From assembly GCA_034927285.1 (NCBI GenBank), contig JAYFQF010000053.1, positions 1-26,174 of the forward strand: a DNA stretch of 26,174 nt, written 5' to 3'. This document shows, in pieces, positions 22,069-26,174 of the stretch. Below the pieces are notes generated by a model. It was not told where the DNA came from, did no database searches, and saw only the letters and a program-made list of their open reading frames with translations. The position numbers were made by a program, and so were the translations under genes. The stretch comes from JAYFQF01 sp034927285 (lineage in GTDB: Bacteria > Bacillota > Peptococcia > DRI-13 > UBA5745). How positions within the stretch are numbered: the first letter of the stretch is position 1; the number at the start of each line of letters is the position of its first letter.

Positions 22069-24039
22069 ATGACATATGTGATCGAGGCTTATGGCCTCAC
22101 CAAATATTTCGGCACGGCAAAAATTTTTCAGAATCTGGAGCTTGCCCTGGATAAAGGGGAGAAGGCCGGACTGATCGGCGCCAACGGAGCCGGCAAAACC
22201 ACTTTACTTAACTGCCTTTGCGGCAGGGAGCCTCTGGATGAGGGGAACGTCCATTTTGCCGCGTTTTCCTCCGCAGGGTATCTGGAACAGATTCAAAATA
22301 TTGACGATCAGCAGACGCTTATGGAAGCGGTAATGGAAGCTTTTTCGGATATCTTTGCCCAAAGGGAAAAAATATCCCGGCTTGAGCAGGAAATGAGCCA
22401 TGTCACAGGCCGGGAGCTGGAAAAGGTTTTACAGAAGTACGGCGCTTTACGGGAAGCCTATGAACGGGACGGCGGTTTTGCCTGCGAGGCTCAGGTCCGC
22501 CGGGTCCTGGCGGGTCTGGGTTTTCGGGAGGAGCAATATGACCAGGCCTTCGGCAGCTTTTCCGGAGGCGAAAAAACCAGGGTAGGACTGGCGAAGATCC
22601 TGGCCCGGGATTATGACCTGCTTTTTCTGGACGAGCCCACCAATCATCTGGACCTGGCTTCCGTTGAATGGCTGGAAGGTTTTTTGGCCGGTTATCGGGG
22701 GGCCCTTTTGGTGATTTCCCACGACCGTTTCTTTTTGGATAAGGTTACGGAAACCACCTTTAACCTGGAAAACGGCAGCCTGAAGCGTTATAAGGGAAAT
22801 TACAGCGTCTTCTTTGAAAAACGCCAGGCGGAGCTGGAAGCAGAGTTAAGGGCTTACGAAAAACAGCAGCAGGAGATCCGGGAGACAGAGGAATACATCC
22901 TGCGCTTTAAGGCCGGAATCAAATCCCGCCAGGCCCGGGGGCGCCAGACCAGGCTGGACCGTCTGGAACGGCTGGAAAAGCCCGGTCAGGACCGGCGGCT
23001 GAATATGGGGACCGCCGAAATAGACGGCCGGACCGGAGAAAAAGTGCTGGTTCTGGACAAGCTGGCCTTCGGCTATCCGGAAAAGCCGATTTTCTGTCAG
23101 CTTTCCGCGGAGATCCGTTTTGGTGAGCGGGTAGCGCTTTTAGGACCCAACGGCGTGGGAAAAACCACTTTGCTGAAGGTGATCCTGGGTCAACTGAAGC
23201 CCAAGGAAGGCGGCGCTTATCTGGGCGCCCGGGTCAAGCCGGCTTATTTTGACCAGGAACACAGCAATCTGGATCCGGAAAATACCGTGATGGAAGAGAT
23301 TCTGAAAAACTACGATCTGACGGTAGAAGAGACCAGGGGGGTGCTGGCCCGCTTCCTGTTCGGCCCGGAGGATCTGGAAAAACCTATCGGAACTCTTTCC
23401 GGCGGCGAGCAGGGCAGGCTATCCTTGCTAAAGCTGACTTTGGAGAAGGGAAACTTCCTGATCCTGGACGAGCCTACCAATCACCTGGACCTCTTTTCCA
23501 GGGAAGCGATGGAGGATTATTTGCGGGATTATCCGGGAACGATCCTGATGATCTCCCACGACCGGTATTTTTTGGATCAGATCGCCCAGCGTATTCTGGA
23601 AATGAGCCCCCGGGGCCTGGTTTCCTATCTGGGGAATTATACCGAATACCGGGAAAAAAAGGAACAGGAAAAAACAACGGCTGCAGAGAATATAACTTCC
23701 GATAATCCAACTGACAAACTCAGCGCTTTGCCGCAAAAACCGGACAAAGCGGAGGAGCGAGCGGCAGAGAATACCGGGACCGGCAAAAAGCAAGGCCTGG
23801 ATAGGTTTGCCAAGGCCAGACTGCGTCAGATGATCCAGGCCCTGGAAAAAGAAATTCAGCAGCTTGAAGAACGCCAGTCGGAAATCAGCGAATTGCTGAC
23901 CCTGCCGGAGACTTACAGCAGCGACGACGCAAATCGTCAAATCAAGGCGCTGAATCTGGAATTGGCAAGTCTCCATGAGCGTTTGCCCCAGGCCTACCGG
24001 GAATGGGAAGACGCGGCGGCGGCTCTGGAAGACGGCTGA
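22069..24039 (+). CDS. ABC-F family ATP-binding protein
   Basis: Soluble tandem ABC ATPase without membrane segments, of the ribosome-acting ABC-F class; 656 aa. First domain: Walker A GANGAGKTT (about 38-46), signature FSGGEKTR, Walker B LLFLDEPTNHLD. Then a charged linker (about 245-300, the P-site tRNA interaction motif region). Second domain: GPNGVGKTT, LSGGEQGRLS, FLILDEPTNHLD. A low-complexity segment (about 535-575) leads to a C-terminal coiled coil (about 580-655) as in YdiF/Uup-type members. Start ATG; GGGAG lies rather far upstream (about 13 nt). A housekeeping translation factor is more likely than a resistance factor, but the subtype cannot be fixed by eye. Confidence 0.93.
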   Translation: MTYVIEAYGLTKYFGTAKIFQNLELALDKGEKAGLIGANGAGKTTLLNCLCGREPLDEGNVHFAAFSSAGYLEQIQNIDDQQTLMEAVMEAFSDIFAQREKISRLEQEMSHVTGRELEKVLQKYGALREAYERDGGFACEAQVRRVLAGLGFREEQYDQAFGSFSGGEKTRVGLAKILARDYDLLFLDEPTNHLDLASVEWLEGFLAGYRGALLVISHDRFFLDKVTETTFNLENGSLKRYKGNYSVFFEKRQAELEAELRAYEKQQQEIRETEEYILRFKAGIKSRQARGRQTRLDRLERLEKPGQDRRLNMGTAEIDGRTGEKVLVLDKLAFGYPEKPIFCQLSAEIRFGERVALLGPNGVGKTTLLKVILGQLKPKEGGAYLGARVKPAYFDQEHSNLDPENTVMEEILKNYDLTVEETRGVLARFLFGPEDLEKPIGTLSGGEQGRLSLLKLTLEKGNFLILDEPTNHLDLFSREAMEDYLRDYPGTILMISHDRYFLDQIAQRILEMSPRGLVSYLGNYTEYREKKEQEKTTAAENITSDNPTDKLSALPQKPDKAEERAAENTGTGKKQGLDRFAKARLRQMIQALEKEIQQLEERQSEISELLTLPETYSSDDANRQIKALNLELASLHERLPQAYREWEDAAAALEDG

Positions 24040-24067
24040 TGCCTCCGGTTTTTTGGGCCTGCTCTTT

Positions 24068-24095
24068 AGTTTACAAAATGTAGAGACAAAGAAAA
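24068..24095. other. possible dif-like half-site at the element's left edge
   Basis: AGTTTACAAAA (24068-24078) differs at one base from the reverse complement of the XerD-side arm of the Bacillus dif site as I remember it. The XerC-side arm is not recognisable at the right spacing; an AATAGGAA stretch occurs about 16 nt too far away. Weak evidence, given because filamentous phages often integrate at dif. Confidence 0.2.
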
Positions 24096-24120
24096 CTAAC
24101 AAAATAGGAATTTGTAGTAT

Positions 24121-24156
24121 CCTTCTGTCAAAGACAAAATGACAGGAGGTTTTTTT
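24121..24156 (+). promoter_or_regulatory. terminator-like hairpin whose 3' arm is the next gene's Shine-Dalgarno
   Basis: Arms 24121-24130 and 24140-24149 form a 10-bp stem (one G-U) around a 9-nt loop, followed at once by seven T residues and the ATG at 24157. The right arm contains AGGAGG. It could stop transcripts entering from the ABC-F gene and hide the ribosome binding site when formed. Confidence 0.7.
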
Positions 24157-24450
24157 ATGCTGGTACAAACAAAAGTGGTTTACACAGGATTTGAGGTGAA
24201 AAGGGGATTTAAGGATCCCAGTAAGGAGTGGATTGCAATTAGCGTCTGCGACTTGGAAACTGGAAGGGCCATAGAAATTAATGCGGAGATGGGGATATCA
24301 GATCTATGCCAATCAATAAAACGTTTTAGTGAAGTTAATCTGACCTTAGAAGTATATCCCAGGAGAGAGCCGCGGGGCGCTTTTGGGCTGAATTGCCGGT
24401 CAATAGAGGCAGTGAAAGGGACAGGCGTGGTGAATGAAACTACAAAATAG
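24157..24450 (+). CDS. small protein, possible phage ssDNA-binding protein
   Basis: 97 aa, first gene of the phage-like module. I do not recognise the family. The sequence looks mostly beta-stranded (VVYTGFEV, WIAISVCDLETGRAIEIN, LTLEVYPRRE) and ends with GLNCRSIEAVKG. Small size and position before a Rep gene would suit a filamentous-phage single-stranded DNA-binding protein; this is inference. I chose the ATG at 24157 with GGAGG 7 nt upstream; an in-frame ATG at 24139 lies within the hairpin. It overlaps the next gene by 17 nt. Confidence 0.55.
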   Translation: MLVQTKVVYTGFEVKRGFKDPSKEWIAISVCDLETGRAIEINAEMGISDLCQSIKRFSEVNLTLEVYPRREPRGAFGLNCRSIEAVKGTGVVNETTK

Positions 24451-24790
24451 ATTTGATCGCTTGGATTTTTTGCAATCGTATAAATTTTGGGGACTTTGGC
24501 TGTCCGTACCGGAATTAGGATTAAGGGCTTGGCGGTATCCGTTACCTTCAGGGGATTATCTTATTGCGATATCATATTTGGACATAAGAAAGAAAGCGGG
24601 TCGCCGGATCCGTGAATGGACTTACCCGGAATATCATCTGACAGATGGTGAATTTTATAAGCGACAATCATTATCTGTTAGCTATCTTTTGGAGTATCTC
24701 AGGAGGTTTCGGAACTTTGATTTTGACTATCCGATGGATCAGGAGGAAGAAGGATCTGATTCAGAGGAAGATCTACGGCTGCCTTATTAG
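24434..24790 (+). CDS. unrecognised 118-aa protein of the phage-like module
   Basis: No family recognised. The protein is rich in Trp and Tyr, has a basic middle (IRKKAGRRIREW) and an acidic C-terminal tail (about 101-113, DQEEEGSDSEED). No signal peptide or membrane segment. It starts inside the end of the previous gene with no strong Shine-Dalgarno, suggesting translational coupling. The mix of basic, aromatic and acidic parts is seen in nucleic-acid-binding proteins, but this is not evidence of function. Confidence 0.5.
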   Translation: MKLQNRFDRLDFLQSYKFWGLWLSVPELGLRAWRYPLPSGDYLIAISYLDIRKKAGRRIREWTYPEYHLTDGEFYKRQSLSVSYLLEYLRRFRNFDFDYPMDQEEEGSDSEEDLRLPY

Positions 24791-24803
24791 TTTAAATATA
24801 TAT

Positions 24804-24827
24804 ATTAATATATTAATTTAAATTAAT
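24804..24827. repeat. two overlapping AT-only palindromes before rep
   Basis: A perfect 14-bp palindrome (24804-24817) and a perfect 16-bp palindrome (24812-24827) share an ATTAAT. They lie in the 91-nt spacer before the Rep gene, which is almost purely A+T from 24791 to 24828. They could be operators for rep, part of an origin or simply AT-rich spacer. Confidence 0.55.
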
Positions 24828-24881
24828 AAGATTAGCTTGTTATATGTCTAACTTAAGCAGATTTTTCCCGGAGGGGCCGCC

Positions 24882-25646
24882 ATGAAATACTATCGAAAGT
24901 TGATCGTCTCCGGGGTGAACTACGAGCTCAACGAATATCAATGCAGCCGGTTTTTCACTCCCTGGGGAAAAGCAGACCGCGAATCATGGAAGAAGTTCAG
25001 GGGGCTGTCAGATGGCGGCTTCTGGATGGATGAAAAAGAACGAACGCTGGAAGACAAAATATCAGACCGGTTACGAAACCTTGAGCAGACCAGGAAGAAA
25101 GTAAGGAGGATCATCAATGCAAACCGGACCACAGATGATGCGTTTTTAACTCTTACCTTTGCCCGGAATGTGCAGGATATCAAGCAGGCCAATTACGAAT
25201 GGAAGAAGTTTAGGCAACGCTTTGAGTATGACACAGGGAAGAAACTCCGGTATGTGGTTGTCATTGAATTCCAGGAGCGCGGGGCAGTGCACTATCATGC
25301 CTATCTGTTTGGCGTCGGCTTTGTCAATTGGCCGGTTTACCTGGCAGCCTGGGGCAATGGGGATATACAGATAAATCATGTCAAAGATCCGGATAAAACC
25401 GCCGCCTATGTCACCTCTTACATGGTGAAGGATATCGCGACAGATGCCCGGCTTATGGGCCAAAAATGCTATATGTGCAGCCGGGGCCTGAATAAACCGG
25501 TAGAGTATGACAATTACGAAACGGAAGGCTTTGATGCACTGGCGGCTGAACTGATCAAGAGCAGCCGGATTGACTACTACAAAGAAGAGATCATGAGCAG
25601 CTTTTTAGGGCCTTATCGGAAAACGTTGGGAGTGATTACGACATGA
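24882..25646 (+). CDS. HUH-type rolling-circle replication initiator
   Basis: 254 aa. It should nick one strand at an origin and stay bound through a tyrosine to start rolling-circle replication (family knowledge). Motif 1 is FLTLTF (residues 88-93); motif 2 is the metal-binding HYH (137-139, VHYHAYLFG); motif 3 is YVTSYMVKD (176-184) with two tyrosines four apart and a following Lys. The order and spacing fit phage/plasmid Rep proteins such as those of filamentous and micro-phages. GGAGGGG lies 5 nt before the ATG. Its stop overlaps the start of the next small gene (ATGA). Confidence 0.85.
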   Translation: MKYYRKLIVSGVNYELNEYQCSRFFTPWGKADRESWKKFRGLSDGGFWMDEKERTLEDKISDRLRNLEQTRKKVRRIINANRTTDDAFLTLTFARNVQDIKQANYEWKKFRQRFEYDTGKKLRYVVVIEFQERGAVHYHAYLFGVGFVNWPVYLAAWGNGDIQINHVKDPDKTAAYVTSYMVKDIATDARLMGQKCYMCSRGLNKPVEYDNYETEGFDALAAELIKSSRIDYYKEEIMSSFLGPYRKTLGVITT

Positions 25647-25774
25647 CTTTAGATCTTTATGCAATTCTGGCCCTGGCCGGGGCCTGGGTCCTGACAAAGG
25701 CAATATTCTGGGGCGGCCTGACTATTTTGGCAAAGGAGGCGCTGAAGCGTGCAGGAAAAACAGATAAAGTGTGA
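25643..25774 (+). CDS. 43-aa single-pass membrane peptide
   Basis: The gene begins in the rep stop (ATGA overlap) and encodes a hydrophobic segment (about 6-30: LYAILALAGAWVLTKAIFWG and on) followed by a basic tail with several Lys/Arg. Small membrane peptides of this size are usual in filamentous phages, as coat or assembly proteins; with no signal peptide a minor role is more likely than major coat. Its end overlaps the GTG start of the next gene by 26 nt and holds that gene's AAGGAGG. Confidence 0.6.
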   Translation: MTLDLYAILALAGAWVLTKAIFWGGLTILAKEALKRAGKTDKV

Positions 25775-26027
25775 AATTTGTGGGAAGGTATTTAAAAACC
25801 GTGCCGGCTTGGCCGGGCATATGAATATAGTCCACGATGAGAGGACAAAAAGTACTTCAAAAGAATCTGATCAGCTGGGGAGTGTACGCAAGGAGAAGAC
25901 AAACGGCTGCCAACATATTTGGAAAAAGCTGACGCCCGAGGATCTGCGTAAGGAGGATGAAAGCGGCAGCAGCATCCAGGAACAGGGATACCGCTATTAT
26001 TGTGCCGAATGTGGCGAACTAAAGTAA
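25749..26027 (+). CDS. small zinc-finger protein
   Basis: 92 aa with two apparent zinc sites. Residues about 8-30 form a textbook C2H2 finger: CxxC, 12 residues, HxxxxH (CEICGKVF ... HMNIVH). A second set lies in the C-terminal part: CQH near residue 54 and CAEC near 86, possibly a zinc-ribbon. The linker is Ser/Lys/Glu-rich. Start GTG with AAGGAGG 9 nt upstream. Likely a DNA- or RNA-binding regulator of the element (inference). It lies in the same tight gene string as rep. Confidence 0.7.
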   Translation: MQEKQIKCEICGKVFKNRAGLAGHMNIVHDERTKSTSKESDQLGSVRKEKTNGCQHIWKKLTPEDLRKEDESGSSIQEQGYRYYCAECGELK

Positions 26028-26040
26028 AGGAGGCTTATCT

Positions 26041-26174
26041 ATGAGCATTGAAACAGAAGCTGCCGGTTTGCCGGCTGAACCTTTTGAGGATATTCCAGAA
26101 AATATCTATGAGGAACCGGAAGGATCCGGCCTTTTATCAGGGCTGTTAGATCTATTCAGGGTTGAAACAGGCCC
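26041..26174 (+). CDS. truncated frame at the window edge
   Basis: ATG at 26041 with AAAGGAGG 7 nt upstream opens a frame that stays open to the last base. The 44 visible residues are acidic (EPFEDIPENIYEEPEGSG) then hydrophobic-leaning (LLSGLLDLFRV). Incomplete; no family can be named. Confidence 0.6.
   Translation, partial: MSIETEAAGLPAEPFEDIPENIYEEPEGSGLLSGLLDLFRVETG

Larger units (their letters stand above)
24068..26174 (+). mobile_element. start of an inovirus-like prophage or rolling-circle element
   Basis: From just after the ABC-F gene, gene style changes: small, tightly packed and partly overlapping genes with strong Shine-Dalgarno sites, AT-rich spacers, and a HUH replication initiator followed by a 43-aa membrane peptide, a small zinc-finger protein and a truncated frame. 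This order (small protein, small protein, Rep, tiny membrane protein) is like filamentous-phage genomes of Firmicutes. The diagnostic genes, a Zot/gpI-type ATPase and a coat protein, would lie beyond the window, so a plasmid-derived element cannot be excluded. The left boundary is approximate. Confidence 0.6.

Noticed and set aside
21939..22154. Small open frame between ispH-rpsA and the ABC-F gene
   Set aside because: It spans the terminator hairpin and runs into the ABC-F gene; no Shine-Dalgarno.
23428..24168. 246-aa open frame on the minus strand at the end of the ABC-F gene
   Set aside because: Runs opposite conserved ABC-F motifs and a coiled coil; composition is that of a shadow frame.

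Overview
The window reads as chromosome of a spore-forming, moderately GC-rich Clostridia member, most likely Peptococcaceae-like. The reasons are the spore genes (spoVAD, spoVAE, spmA, spmB, gerW), an IspH-ribosomal S1 fusion protein, a HutP-family protein next to cmk, strong Shine-Dalgarno sites and frequent GTG/TTG starts. The species assignment is inference. The last ~2.1 kb (from about 24,040) is different: it is more AT-rich at first, made of short tightly packed genes around a HUH-type rolling-circle replication initiator, and looks like the start of an integrated filamentous-phage-like (inovirus-like) or small rolling-circle element that runs off the window.

Layout. 1-129: AT-rich, no gene seen. 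130-4414 (minus strand): one operon, ccpN-like repressor, ppsR, ppdK, with a promoter at 4386-4414 and a terminator at 130-170. It forms a gluconeogenesis/pyruvate-PEP control unit. 4545-8589 (plus): a LolA-like lipoprotein, spoVAD-spoVAE with no spoVAC beside them, an unrecognised 133-aa protein and a Nif3-family protein, ending in a strong terminator. 8648-9347: a single DUF3793-like gene with its own promoter and structured leader. 9404-14756: a lysine-riboswitch-controlled unit lysA, M50 membrane protease, trpS, scpA, scpB, cysE, closed by a terminator. 14772-15925: DUF2953 protein and gerW (ytfJ), then a terminator. 16051-17929: spmA, spmB and an rluB-type pseudouridine synthase. 17947-21990: hutP-family gene, cmk, plsC and ispH-rpsA, closed by a terminator. 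22069-24039: ABC-F ATPase. 24040-26174: the phage-like module.

How the parts work together. The minus-strand operon couples a CBS-domain repressor and a kinase/phosphorylase to the enzyme (PPDK) they are expected to control. The central plus-strand block is a conserved clostridial housekeeping/sporulation neighbourhood: lysine/DAP supply, chromosome segregation (ScpAB), cysteine precursor, spore maturation, CMP kinase, phospholipid acylation, isoprenoids and translation.

Most interesting points. (1) The phage-like module has two zinc-binding motifs in one small protein and a first gene whose Shine-Dalgarno is the 3' arm of a terminator-like hairpin. (2) The lysine riboswitch appears to act on translation through an upstream anti-P1 hairpin. 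(3) cmk has no ATG/GTG/TTG at its family-typical start and seems to begin at ATC (or ATT) behind a strong Shine-Dalgarno. (4) A strong internal Shine-Dalgarno plus ATG lies exactly at the IspH/S1 junction. (5) A long hairpin occludes the spoVAD start. (6) The HutP homologue seems to lack the metal-binding histidines. No tRNA, rRNA, CRISPR or insertion-sequence transposase was seen.
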